A stretch of DNA of 64,000 bases from JBHJGM01 sp050331815 (lineage in GTDB: Bacteria; Verrucomicrobiota; Verrucomicrobiia; Opitutales; JBHJGM01): the NCBI GenBank assembly GCA_050331815.1, contig JBHJGM010000004.1, positions 124,001 to 188,000 of the forward strand. Reading direction: 5' to 3'. The position numbers and the translations under genes are program-made. The stretch's first letter is position 1, and each line of letters opens with the position of its first letter. The notes below the pieces were generated by a model, which was not told where the DNA came from, did no database searches, and worked only from the letters and a program-made list of their open reading frames with translations. Shown here piece after piece: positions 1-8,259 of this stretch.

Positions 1-2555
1 ATCAGCTCGTCCAGCGAGGCAAAGAAGCCCGACCAGTCCTCGTTGCGGCCCTCCTCGACCAGCCGGTCGTACAAGGCGCGTTTGTCCGCCTTCAGGTGCT
101 GGATGCGCTCCTCCAGTGTGCCGTGCGCGATCAGGCGGTAAACAAACACGCTCTTTTTCTGCCCGATGCGGTGCACGCGGTCGATGGCCTGCTCCTCAAC
201 GGCTGGATTCCACCACGGGTCCATCAAAAAGACGTAATCGGCAGCGGTCAGCGTGATACCGGTCCCGCCCGCGCGCAAACTGACCAGAAAGGTGGCCGCC
301 GAACGCGTGCGCTGGAACTGCTTGACCGGGGTCGCGCGGTCGGTGGTCTGACCGGTCAATTCGAAGATCGGGTGCTCCGGAAAACGTCGCTCGATCTCGG
401 GACGCAGCCGGTCGAGCAACTTGACGAACTGGCTGAAGATCACCGCCTTGCTGCCGTTGCTGAGGACCTCTTCGAGCTTGGTCATCAGCGCTGTGATCTT
501 GCCGCTGTGCTCGACGCTGGTACCGGCTTCGACCCAGGGCAACAAGCCGGGGTCACAGCAGGTCTGGCGCAGGCGGGTCAGCAAAGTGAACAGCCCGATG
601 GCGTTCTCGCTGGTGGCCTGGCGCATGTCGTTACCCAGGTTTTGCCGACCTTCCTTGGTCAGTCGGCGGTACTCGGCGCGCTGGCGGTCGGTCAAGGGGC
701 AGGCCAGTTCCATGACGACCTTGGGCGGTAGTTCAGCGGCGACCTCCTTCTTGGTGCGGCGCAAAATGAAGGGGTTGATTTGCTGACGCAGCCGGTCAAG
801 CGCGGCCTCGCGGTCGGCGTCCAGGGCGCGTTCGAAGCGGCGGCGCGTGCCGAGCAGGCCCGGCATCAAAAAGCGAAAGAGCGTCCACAGGTCCGACGGA
901 CGGTTTTCCACCGGGGTGCCGGTCAGGGCGATACGCCGCTGGGCCTTCAGGCTGATGCAGGCCTGGCTGACCTTGGCCTCGGGGTTTTTGATCGTCTGGG
1001 CTTCGTCGAGGATGGCGTATCCAAATTCATGTGACGCAAGTAGGTGCTTGTGCCGGCGCAGTTGCGTGTAGCTCGAAAGCCACAGGCGCGCCTCCGGCTT
1101 GTGGTTGAAGTCGTTGCCGGTGCGCAGGACCTCTGGCTGCATGTGCGGGAAAAAGCGCTCCATCTCCTGTATCCACACAGGCACTACGCTGGCCGGGCAG
1201 ACCACCAGCGCGGGCTTGTCAGGATGCGGCTGAGTGTCGAGCAGGGAGAGCACCTGCAACGTTTTGCCCAAGCCCATCTCATCGGCCAGCAGTGCCCCGC
1301 AATCGTGGCTGGCCAGGTGGTGCAGCCAGTTCACGCCCAGACGCTGGTAATCACGCAGGAGCGTGGGCAGGTGGGCGGTTTCCTCAGGGACGCGGGTCAG
1401 CTGCGCGCGCCAGGCTTCAAGGGGTGGCGACAGGGACAACTGCACGGCGTCGCGGGCGAACAGTGAAAAGAGCATGTAGCGCGGGGGCTCGCCCTGGAAG
1501 ACTTCGCGCAGATCGTTCAGCAGGTCCGATTGTTGACGGCGCAGGCGAGCCAACCCGCGCCCAGGCAAGAGCATCGCCTCGCCCCCGCGTGCCAGCAGGC
1601 GGTGCATCTCTTCATCGGAAAGCCCCTGGCCGCCCACTCGCAGATCCCAGGAGATATTCAGTCCCAAGCCCGTGCCTTCGTCCAGTGAGCCCTCTAACTC
1701 GACGTCCTGAACCCCGCGGGCGATCAGGTGCAGGTCGGGCGGCACCTCGAGGGAAAAGTACTTCTCCCACTCCGGTAGATCCTTGCGAACAAAAGCCCCG
1801 AGGCGGTTGAGATCCTCGAGGCGATACAGGGACTGGTCGGAATCGAAACGAAAGCCGGCTTTGTGCGCCCGACGGGTCAAGCGGATGAGGGTCTCGCGTT
1901 CAAGGTTGGTCAGCTCCTCGCCCCGGATGCTGTCCTTGCCGTAAGCGGGATGTTCGCCGCCGTTATGGGGTTCGATGGGCCGCCAGAAAGCCCGCAGGAC
2001 GAGTCCGCCCGGCTCCGTTACCAACCGCAGTAGCAACGCGCGTGTGACTTCGGGAGGGCTGGTGTCCGTGGTGGCGGGCAGCGTTGCTGGTGGCGTGTCG
2101 ATACCTGCTTGCACTTGCTCAAGCTGCGCGCCGTGACCATTCGTAGAAGCGGGCGGGTGATTTCCGTTGCCGTGTGTACCTTTACCGTTCTTGGATTCGG
2201 GGGTTTCAACGCCATCGATGCCATCGACCTCGTCCGCGACCAGTTCCTCGATTTCGTAGAGTCCCGCGGCGGCCAGCGAATGCCCGCGTTCGGTCTGGGT
2301 GGTCGAGGAGCGCACGCGCAGGCGGCCCTCTTCCCAGTCCATCATGGCGTAATAATCTTCCTGGTCGACGCGCCCGTGAATGATGGCATCTCCCTCGCCC
2401 AGTTCAATCGCCCGGACCTCGCCGTTGCGATAAAGGCGTCGGCCTTCTTCAAGCTCGGAGGAAGAAAAGCGTGCCTCCCAGTCGACCGTCAACTGGGCAA
2501 ACCATTCGCGCAGGGCGCGGGTTGTGTAGGTGCGCTTTGGACTGCGTAAATCCAT
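1..2555 (-). CDS. SNF2-family DEAD/DEAQ-box helicase, 3' end beyond window
   Basis: Minus-strand reading frame that starts at the ATG complementary to 2553-2555 and runs off the left edge, so the C-terminus is missing. About 850 residues are visible. The translation shows the SNF2 Walker A motif DEMGLGKT at about residue 422, the Walker B string LDEAQTIKNP near residue 517, and a C-terminal helicase domain ending in DRVHRIGQ. Little is probably lost, because the frame is already past motif VI and its trailing helices. The N-terminal 400 residues are the poorly conserved region found in bacterial RapA/HepA-like SNF2 proteins. I see no CxC-type SWIM zinc motif there. Expected role: ATP-driven remodelling of DNA-bound proteins or recycling of RNA polymerase. 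The exact partner cannot be read from sequence. Confidence 0.93.
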   Translation of the reverse strand, partial: MDLRSPKRTYTTRALREWFAQLTVDWEARFSSSELEEGRRLYRNGEVRAIELGEGDAIIHGRVDQEDYYAMMDWEEGRLRVRSSTTQTERGHSLAAAGLYEIEELVADEVDGIDGVETPESKNGKGTHGNGNHPPASTNGHGAQLEQVQAGIDTPPATLPATTDTSPPEVTRALLLRLVTEPGGLVLRAFWRPIEPHNGGEHPAYGKDSIRGEELTNLERETLIRLTRRAHKAGFRFDSDQSLYRLEDLNRLGAFVRKDLPEWEKYFSLEVPPDLHLIARGVQDVELEGSLDEGTGLGLNISWDLRVGGQGLSDEEMHRLLARGGEAMLLPGRGLARLRRQQSDLLNDLREVFQGEPPRYMLFSLFARDAVQLSLSPPLEAWRAQLTRVPEETAHLPTLLRDYQRLGVNWLHHLASHDCGALLADEMGLGKTLQVLSLLDTQPHPDKPALVVCPASVVPVWIQEMERFFPHMQPEVLRTGNDFNHKPEARLWLSSYTQLRRHKHLLASHEFGYAILDEAQTIKNPEAKVSQACISLKAQRRIALTGTPVENRPSDLWTLFRFLMPGLLGTRRRFERALDADREAALDRLRQQINPFILRRTKKEVAAELPPKVVMELACPLTDRQRAEYRRLTKEGRQNLGNDMRQATSENAIGLFTLLTRLRQTCCDPGLLPWVEAGTSVEHSGKITALMTKLEEVLSNGSKAVIFSQFVKLLDRLRPEIERRFPEHPIFELTGQTTDRATPVKQFQRTRSAATFLVSLRAGGTGITLTAADYVFLMDPWWNPAVEEQAIDRVHRIGQKKSVFVYRLIAHGTLEERIQHLKADKRALYDRLVEEGRNEDWSGFFASLDEL

Positions 2556-2699
2556 CGGGCTGAGGCTGGCGAGAGGGCACCGGGCGGCGGCGCGTGACCC
2601 GCAGATCAAACTTTAATTAAAGCACATCGGCCCAAAGCCACGCAAGCCGTTTTGGGTTCAGTTGGCCCGTTGCCGTTGGGGCCGGATGCCCGTCTGGAT

Positions 2700-2903
2700 T
2701 CAAGTCCCGACATTGTCAGCAACAGCAGCCAGTAGACGACAATCGTCGTTGCGAAAGACCACGGCAAAGGTGCTGGTAGGTGCGATGTGAATGTGGTTGC
2801 GGGTTGGTACCTCGTAGCGGTTCCCATCAGCCATCAGCAAGGTGAACGGCTTGCCCGTATCGATGGCTGCCTGAAACTGCGCGCGTGTCATGAGCGCTTG
2901 CAT
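2700..2903 (-). CDS. Small conserved hypothetical protein
   Basis: A 67-residue protein starting MQALMTRAQFQAAID. Its layout is a short helix, then GKPFTLLMADGNRYEVP, then a beta-rich tail. From memory this matches a family of 65-80 residue proteins that is frequent in Planctomycetes and Verrucomicrobia, with the pattern 'helix, PFTIHLADG, V, H/N, I, V'. Their function is unknown. The gene sits alone between the SNF2 gene and the divergent YjbQ gene. The second Met (residue 6) is an alternative start. A longer frame overlapping it in another phase (2606-2827) has no family character and was discarded. Confidence 0.6.
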   Translation of the reverse strand: MQALMTRAQFQAAIDTGKPFTLLMADGNRYEVPTRNHIHIAPTSTFAVVFRNDDCRLLAAVADNVGT

Positions 2904-2950
2904 ACTACGTTCTCGCCAATTTTCAGGCTAGGCGTTTGCCTGGGCCAAGC

Positions 2951-3373
2951 ATGCATGTGCACACTGAACACCTGCGCCTGCACACATCGGGCCGGGGCAC
3001 TTACGAGTTTACCGACCAGGTGCAACGAGCCCTGCGGGCCACCGATCTCCAACAGGGTGTCGTCACGGTCTTTTGCCGGCACACCAGTTGCAGCCTGGTC
3101 CTGATGGAAAACGCCGACCCCACGGCTCGCCGCGACTTAGAGAAATTTCTCGATCACCTCGTCCCCGAGCACGGGGCTATCGCCTACGAACACACCCTCG
3201 AAGGTCCGGACGACATGACAAGTCACATCAAGATGGCCCTGACCCGAACCTCCGAGACCGTCCCCTTCGAGGACGGGCGGCTGTTGCTGGGTACCTGGCA
3301 GGGTTTGTTTTTGTGGGAGCACCGCTACGCGCCGCACACGCGCCAAATAGTGCTGACCTTTTTGGGCTCATAG
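2951..3373 (+). CDS. YjbQ / UPF0047 family protein
   Basis: A 140-residue protein, the usual length for YjbQ (E. coli 138). The conserved core is visible: RHTSCSLVLMENADP near residues 45-60, then DLEKFLDHLVPE, then HTLEGPDDMTSHIK, and near the C-terminus LGTWQGLFLWEHR. Family members form a trimeric beta-sandwich with a conserved His/Asp-lined pocket, and E. coli YjbQ shows weak thiamine-phosphate synthase activity. The true role is unresolved. The frame is open from a TTG at 2936, but I chose the ATG at 2951 because homologues begin with the same M-x-V-x-T-E pattern. No clear Shine-Dalgarno sequence precedes either start. Confidence 0.88.
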   Translation: MHVHTEHLRLHTSGRGTYEFTDQVQRALRATDLQQGVVTVFCRHTSCSLVLMENADPTARRDLEKFLDHLVPEHGAIAYEHTLEGPDDMTSHIKMALTRTSETVPFEDGRLLLGTWQGLFLWEHRYAPHTRQIVLTFLGS

Positions 3374-3595
3374 CGAGGTCTGTGCCTTTCGGTGGACTGA
3401 AGCCGTCTTTACCGTTTGACGGCGATTTTACGCGAATGCAGGTCGGCCCCGATGCGGACCTCAGGGGGAGTGTGGGGGCCATCGGGAAAATCACTGTATT
3501 TCGAAATAGCTTTTCCCCATGCGTTTTACGCCGATGACAGGTCGGGCTACGCTGGTGGTTGGTTCAATACATCATCGAATCATCCGCTATGAACC

Positions 3596-4132
3596 ATGAA
3601 ACATCATACCCCCTCCGCATCGAAAAGTGTGCGGACCTCCTTGAATTCAAACCTGGAGGCCCGTTCCAATAAACGCGTGCGCACCCGCAAGGGTTTCACG
3701 CTGGTGGAGATCATGATCGTGGTTGTCATCATCGGCCTGTTGGCCGCGATGGCGATTCCAGCGTTCCAAGTCATCCGCCAAAATTCGCAGACGGCACGCT
3801 TTGTGTCCGATCTGCGCGTCTTCCGAGACGCCCTCGAAATGTACATCACCAAAAACCCCGATTATCCGATCGACTCGAGCACGGGCGCGTTCCCGACCGA
3901 GTTGGACGGCTATTTCAATGAAGACCTCTGGGTTAACGGCACCACTCTAGGTGGCGAATGGGACCTTGAAGTCGAGGACAATGGCGTGACTGTCGCCGTC
4001 GGCGTGGATAATCCCACTGCCGACCTGGAGCTGTTACGCAAGGCAGACACCAGTCTGGACGACGGCGACCTGTCTACCGGCAAGTTCCGCCTCATTGCCC
4101 CGGGCCGCTATTACTGGGTCCTGGTCGATTAG
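3596..4132 (+). CDS. Type II secretion / type IV pilus pseudopilin (GspG-like)
   Basis: A 178-residue protein with a textbook class III prepilin signal. Basic RTRKG is followed by cleavage before FTLVEIMIVVVIIGLLA, including the Glu at +5 and a hydrophobic helix that both anchors the protein and assembles into the pseudopilus. The C-terminal 120 residues are a poorly conserved soluble domain ending in GRYYWVLVD, a pattern common in verrucomicrobial 'prepilin-type N-terminal cleavage/methylation domain' proteins. As annotated, the leader is about 33 residues, unusually long. A GTG at about 3677 would give a short leader instead. No other secretion or pilus genes are adjacent, so this is an orphan pseudopilin, probably exported through machinery encoded elsewhere. 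Confidence 0.88.
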   Translation: MKHHTPSASKSVRTSLNSNLEARSNKRVRTRKGFTLVEIMIVVVIIGLLAAMAIPAFQVIRQNSQTARFVSDLRVFRDALEMYITKNPDYPIDSSTGAFPTELDGYFNEDLWVNGTTLGGEWDLEVEDNGVTVAVGVDNPTADLELLRKADTSLDDGDLSTGKFRLIAPGRYYWVLVD

Positions 4133-4207
4133 CGTGATCGAACGTCGCGCCCTTCCGCGTGCAACCCGGGCTTGAACCCCCTGCGTGGGTGAGATAGGCC
4201 GTTTGGC

Positions 4208-5044
4208 ATGAGGAGGGCCTGTTGTGTCCGCCGGATATCCCTTGTCCCGGCCCTGCTGTGTGCGGTCTTGCTGGCCGCATGCGGCGGGTCGGGCGAAGGC
4301 GTGCCGGAACTGGAGCAAAACGATCCGCGTTTTCTGGACGCGCAGCAGTTGTACCTGCGCGAAGGGCGCAAGCAGGAAGCCCTGACCGCTTTCGTCGAGT
4401 TGACCCGCAAGCGCGATTACGCGCCGGAGTCGCACCTGTACGCCGGCCAGATCTACCTGGAAGAATTCAAGGAGCCGATTCTGGCGATCTACCACTTTCG
4501 CCAGTACCTCGACCAGGAACCCCAAGGAACGCACGCGGGCAAGGTCCGCTCCTGGATCGACACCGCCCGCAAGGAATTCATGAAGGGACTGCCCAGCCAG
4601 CCCTATCGCGACCGGCTCGAACGGCTCAACTTGCAGGAGACCATCGAGCGTCTTCAGACCGAGAAACGCGATTTGGAGTCCGAGCTGCGCACCGAGCGTG
4701 ACAAGGTCGACCGCTTGAGCCAGGCCTTGGACCAGATGCTCGCGCAGCAGCCTTCGCAGGTTTCGCCGGGACTTTCCGCCGGTGGCCTTGCGCCAGCCTT
4801 GCCCCCGGGAGCGCCGGCGGCGGCCACACCCGTGCCACAACCCGATTTCCCGCAAACGGCCTTGCCGCCGGGTGGTCGCGCACCAGCCGCTTACGAGGTC
4901 CAAACCGGCGACACCCTCACCGGCATTGCCCGTATTGTCTATGGCGACGGCAACCAGTGGCGTCGTATTCTCGAGGCCAACGAAGATCTGCTGCCTTCGC
5001 CCAACGCCTTGCGCCCGGGCATGCGGCTGCGCATCCCGCGCTGA
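4208..5044 (+). CDS. LysM-domain lipoprotein with coiled coil
   Basis: A 278-residue envelope lipoprotein. The signal peptide ends in the lipobox LAAC (Cys25). It is followed by a TPR-like helical segment (roughly 35-130), a strongly heptad-like coiled coil (roughly 140-185, rich in Leu, Glu and Arg), a Pro/Ala linker, and a C-terminal LysM domain (roughly 225-278) containing YEVQTGDTLTGIAR and ending PGMRLRIPR. LysM binds peptidoglycan GlcNAc, so the protein probably bridges the membrane and the cell wall. The architecture resembles proteins that organise the envelope or division site, but no specific function can be assigned. It lies 75 bp downstream of the pseudopilin gene. Confidence 0.88.
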   Translation: MRRACCVRRISLVPALLCAVLLAACGGSGEGVPELEQNDPRFLDAQQLYLREGRKQEALTAFVELTRKRDYAPESHLYAGQIYLEEFKEPILAIYHFRQYLDQEPQGTHAGKVRSWIDTARKEFMKGLPSQPYRDRLERLNLQETIERLQTEKRDLESELRTERDKVDRLSQALDQMLAQQPSQVSPGLSAGGLAPALPPGAPAAATPVPQPDFPQTALPPGGRAPAAYEVQTGDTLTGIARIVYGDGNQWRRILEANEDLLPSPNALRPGMRLRIPR

Positions 5045-5104
5045 GCCGATTTGCCTGCTCGCTGGATCGCTGAGCGGTTCAGGCCTAAGTTTAGCCGCAG
5101 ATTC

Positions 5105-6286
5105 ATGGCCTACTTCGACTACAACGCGACCGCTCCGCTGCTGCCGGAGGCCAAGGCGGCCTGGCTGGAAGCCCAGGAGACGCACTGGCACAACCCGGAC
5201 AGCCCTCACGGTCCAGCGGCCCGTGCACATGCGCGCTTGGAAGCAGCCCGCGAGCGCTTGGCTGAAATCCTCGGCTGTACGGCGAAAGAGGTTGTTTTCA
5301 CCTCCGGGGCCACCGAGGCCAACAACGCTGTCATCGCCGATGTCGCTGCTCGCGCCGACCCTCGGCAGCGCGTGGTTGTTTCCGCAATTGAGCATCCCTG
5401 CGTTTTGGAGCCTGCGCGCGCGTTTTTTGGGGCGGAGCGCTGCACCCAGCTCCCGGTCACTCCCGAGGGCGTCGTGGATCTGGAAGCGCTCGAAGCAGTT
5501 CTTAACCAGAACGACGCCGCGCTGGTCTGCCTCATGGCAGCCAATAACGAAACCGGCGTGATGCAGCCGTGGCGCGAGGCGCTCGAGCTGTGCCAGGGCC
5601 ATTACGTACCGCTGCTGGTGGATGCCGCCCAGTGGCTTGGCGAGTGCGCCGCGCAGGGCTTGGGCACGGTTGATTTCGTGACGGCTTCCGCTCACAAATT
5701 TGGCGGGCCGCTGGGGGTGGGCTTTCTGAAGCTGCCGACCGAGCGCCCTGACTTTCATGGGCTGCGAGGCGGGGAGCAGGAGCATGCCCGCCGGGCTGGC
5801 ACGTCCAACTATCCCGCCATCGCCGGGATGCTCGCCGCGCTCGAAACCATGGAGCGACGCATCCCCCTCGAAACGGCGGCCTGGCTGGAGCGCCGCGCGA
5901 ATTTTGAAGCGACTGTGGGCGCGGACTTCCGGAATGTGCGGATTCTCGGTGCGGGGGCTGAGCGACTTCCCGGCACCGTCAGCCTGGCGGTGCCGCATAC
6001 CGACAACTTCCGCTGGGTCCGCCTGTTGGACAAACGCGGCTTTGCCGTGTCGACGGGTTCGGCCTGCGCTACCGCAAAGGAAGGTCCCTCGCACGTGCTG
6101 GCCGCGATGGGTCTCTCTGCCGAAGAAGCCCTGCGTGTGGTCCGCATTAGCGGCGGTCCCGACACCGGTGCCGACGACTGGCAGGCGCTGGCTCAGGCCA
6201 TCATCGAAGTCGACCGCCAACTGCGCGACGGAAGCACTCGTGGTGCGGAAGCATCGACCGGCGGCTCGCGCGTCATCTCGATTTAG
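5105..6286 (+). CDS. Cysteine desulfurase (NifS/IscS-like, class V aminotransferase)
   Basis: A 393-residue PLP enzyme. The start at the ATG at 5105 gives the classic N-terminus MAYFDYNATAPLLPEA; an upstream in-frame start at 5051 would add an unconserved tail. Visible landmarks are TSGATEANN (PLP phosphate pocket), ANNETGVMQPW, the cofactor lysine in ASAHKFGGP (Lys198), and the catalytic sulfur-transfer cysteine in STGSACAT (Cys321). It should remove sulfur from L-cysteine for Fe-S clusters, thio-tRNA or other cofactors. There is no adjacent iscU or sufU scaffold gene, and the C-terminus lacks the long IscS-type tail. The specific pathway is therefore not determined, and a generic label is safer than iscS or nifS. 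Confidence 0.92.
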   Translation: MAYFDYNATAPLLPEAKAAWLEAQETHWHNPDSPHGPAARAHARLEAARERLAEILGCTAKEVVFTSGATEANNAVIADVAARADPRQRVVVSAIEHPCVLEPARAFFGAERCTQLPVTPEGVVDLEALEAVLNQNDAALVCLMAANNETGVMQPWREALELCQGHYVPLLVDAAQWLGECAAQGLGTVDFVTASAHKFGGPLGVGFLKLPTERPDFHGLRGGEQEHARRAGTSNYPAIAGMLAALETMERRIPLETAAWLERRANFEATVGADFRNVRILGAGAERLPGTVSLAVPHTDNFRWVRLLDKRGFAVSTGSACATAKEGPSHVLAAMGLSAEEALRVVRISGGPDTGADDWQALAQAIIEVDRQLRDGSTRGAEASTGGSRVISI

Positions 6287-6447
6287 GTGAACAGGCAGAA
6301 CCGCAGTGTGCAGGACTGTGCGCTCAGCGCTAATCGCTTCGTGGTCGAGGGCACAGGGTGGGCACGCGCATCGCGAAGGTTCATGTAATGGCGTCTGAAG
6401 GCACAGACTTGCGAGCCATGGTCCCAGCCCTTAGCAGGAGAGGTATT

Positions 6448-7167
6448 GTGCAACTGACTGTTTTTGGACTGGGGCTCGCCATTTTGCTCGTTGCCACCGG
6501 CTGCGATCAGCTTGGTGTGGGCAAGGTTCCGCAGCGTTCGCCGGAAGACACCTATATTGCTTATCTGCGCGCGATTTTCTCGGGCGATGTGGCCGGTGTG
6601 CAAGCCCTGACGATCGGCGGTACCGAGACCGACCGGCAACTGGTAATGCAAAGGGTGCTTGAGGTGCAGCTCAATTTGCGGCTCCAGGCGGCTATGATCC
6701 AGCGCTTCGGCGAATCGGTCTGGCAAGACTTCAAACATTTGCAAACAAGCGTTGGCGGCGTCACCAGCGCGCGCGTGCTGGCGTACTCGACTTCCGCTGA
6801 CGAGATTGTGCGCACTACGCGAGCGGAGCTGCGCGCAGGCAATCTGCGCGTCGACCAGCAGGGCGACCAGGCGATCGTCTATAACTCCTTTTCCGGCAAG
6901 GACCTTGCCTTTGGCTTCTTCCGCAAGACCTATCGGGGCTGGCTGGTCGACCTGGATCGCCGCAATCAGGGCGAGCTTAACGACGCGCAGCTTGAAGCGC
7001 TGGCGGCGCAATACGTGCCGGTGGTTGAGGCGCTCTCCCGGCTGGCCGAAATGGCCGAAGACCCCACCACGACGCTTTCCGAGCTTGAAGCCTTCCGCGA
7101 CAGCGAACTCACCGAGGCCTACAGCCGCCTGCAGCAACTGCTCTTCGATTTCACGCAAAGGCCCTGA
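6448..7167 (+). CDS. Hypothetical lipoprotein, paralogue of the next gene
   Basis: I place the start at the GTG at 6448, because AGGAG (6436-6440) lies 7 bases upstream and the resulting 239-residue protein begins with a clean lipoprotein signal ending VATGC (Cys19). The upstream in-frame starts at 6358, 6388 and 6418 would add a non-signal leader. The mature part begins SPEDTYIAYLRAIFSGD and contains QRFGESVWQDFKHLQ, a helical pattern shared with the following protein. The family is not recognised; the fold could be a small alpha+beta exported domain. It is followed after 48 bp by its paralogue and then by recF. Confidence 0.7.
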   Translation: MQLTVFGLGLAILLVATGCDQLGVGKVPQRSPEDTYIAYLRAIFSGDVAGVQALTIGGTETDRQLVMQRVLEVQLNLRLQAAMIQRFGESVWQDFKHLQTSVGGVTSARVLAYSTSADEIVRTTRAELRAGNLRVDQQGDQAIVYNSFSGKDLAFGFFRKTYRGWLVDLDRRNQGELNDAQLEALAAQYVPVVEALSRLAEMAEDPTTTLSELEAFRDSELTEAYSRLQQLLFDFTQRP

Positions 7168-7215
7168 CGGACGGACCGATTTCAGCCCGTCGGCCTTCGG
7201 TCGATAAACGAAGAG

Positions 7216-8166
7216 ATGCGATTGGCCATTGCGACGTTTTTTGTGGGTTTTGCGCTGGCGGCCTGTGCGTTCTACCTGGTGCTGGAGTTTCGCGACGACG
7301 AAGGCCCCACGGCTGCCTCAACCTCCCTCGCCAGCGAAGGTCCCGCCTCTCTGGGCACCGCTGACGACTTCGCCACCCGCTACGAGAGCGACTGGCAGGG
7401 CCTCGACGGCTGGGACGATTCCGAGAACAGGCGCGGGAGCGGTGCTGGCGGGCGTCCATTCGATGCCGGACCATCGCCTGCCGCCCCGGGACCGACGCCA
7501 CCCATCCCCTACGGCGTGGGCGATCCGCCGCCCGCGGCTCAACGCGTGGACGACCGCTTTGTTTTTAACAGCCCGAAGTCGGCCTGGCGCAGCTTTGTCG
7601 AGTCGGTCGCCTCCGGAAACCTTGACCGCGCACTAGCGCACGTGCCGGAGGCGGGCTCTCTGGACGCAGCGGTGGCGGCTTCGGCGGCGGCGGTGCCAAC
7701 CCTGCTCGCGCAATTTCGCAACCGCTTCGTCGCGACCTACGGCGAGCAAGCCTTTGAGGAATTCGCGGCCCAGGTCGGCGGCCCGGGAGGCGATTTCCCC
7801 GTGCAGACCGAGGTGGATTTCGACCTCGCCATCGAGCAGACACCCCTGCCTCTGAGCGACAACAGCCTGCGTTTTGTCCTCAACGATCGGGAGTTTGTCG
7901 TCACGCAGACGGACGACGGCGGCTGGATTGTGCAGGGTGACGCGATTGAACCCGGCCAAGAGCAGGTGGCCAAGATGGCCTACCAGATGGAAGCGGCCTT
8001 TGCCTCCGCGCTGGCCAACACCAGCGCGCAAATCGGCGAACCGGGCATGGGCCCCACCTCGCTGGCGGGCGAGCTGCAGCGCCAGCTGTCGCAAAACTCG
8101 CAACAGATTTTCCAAGGCCTGGGCGGCGGCGACATCAACAATCCCGACTTCGGCAAGGACTTTTAG
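7216..8166 (+). CDS. Hypothetical exported protein, paralogue of the previous gene
   Basis: A 316-residue protein with an N-terminal hydrophobic segment (residues 3-24). The segment contains LAAC, so it may be either lipidated at Cys17 or membrane-anchored. A Gly/Pro/Ala/Asp-rich linker follows (about 25-115), then a folded domain starting FVFNSPKSAWRSFVESVASG. That domain and the RFVATYGEQAFEEFAAQVGG stretch align with the mature part of the upstream lipoprotein, which argues for tandem duplication. The C-terminus is Gln/Gly-rich. The function is unknown. It may be cotranscribed with the upstream lipoprotein, and recF follows after about 90 bp. Confidence 0.7.
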   Translation: MRLAIATFFVGFALAACAFYLVLEFRDDEGPTAASTSLASEGPASLGTADDFATRYESDWQGLDGWDDSENRRGSGAGGRPFDAGPSPAAPGPTPPIPYGVGDPPPAAQRVDDRFVFNSPKSAWRSFVESVASGNLDRALAHVPEAGSLDAAVAASAAAVPTLLAQFRNRFVATYGEQAFEEFAAQVGGPGGDFPVQTEVDFDLAIEQTPLPLSDNSLRFVLNDREFVVTQTDDGGWIVQGDAIEPGQEQVAKMAYQMEAAFASALANTSAQIGEPGMGPTSLAGELQRQLSQNSQQIFQGLGGGDINNPDFGKDF

Positions 8167-8259
8167 TCGCTGGCTCGGTTACGCCTCACCTCCACGGAAG
8201 CGTTTTGAGCGGAAGATTTTTCGTGCGGCCTTCCCGCTGCATCGGCGATGCTCCCTTGC

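Noticed and set aside
4034..6220. Long minus-strand open frame (728 residues) over the LysM and cysteine desulfurase genes
   Set aside because: Antisense shadow of well-supported plus-strand genes; composition is Arg/Gly/Gln-rich with no domain. Such frames are expected at high GC.
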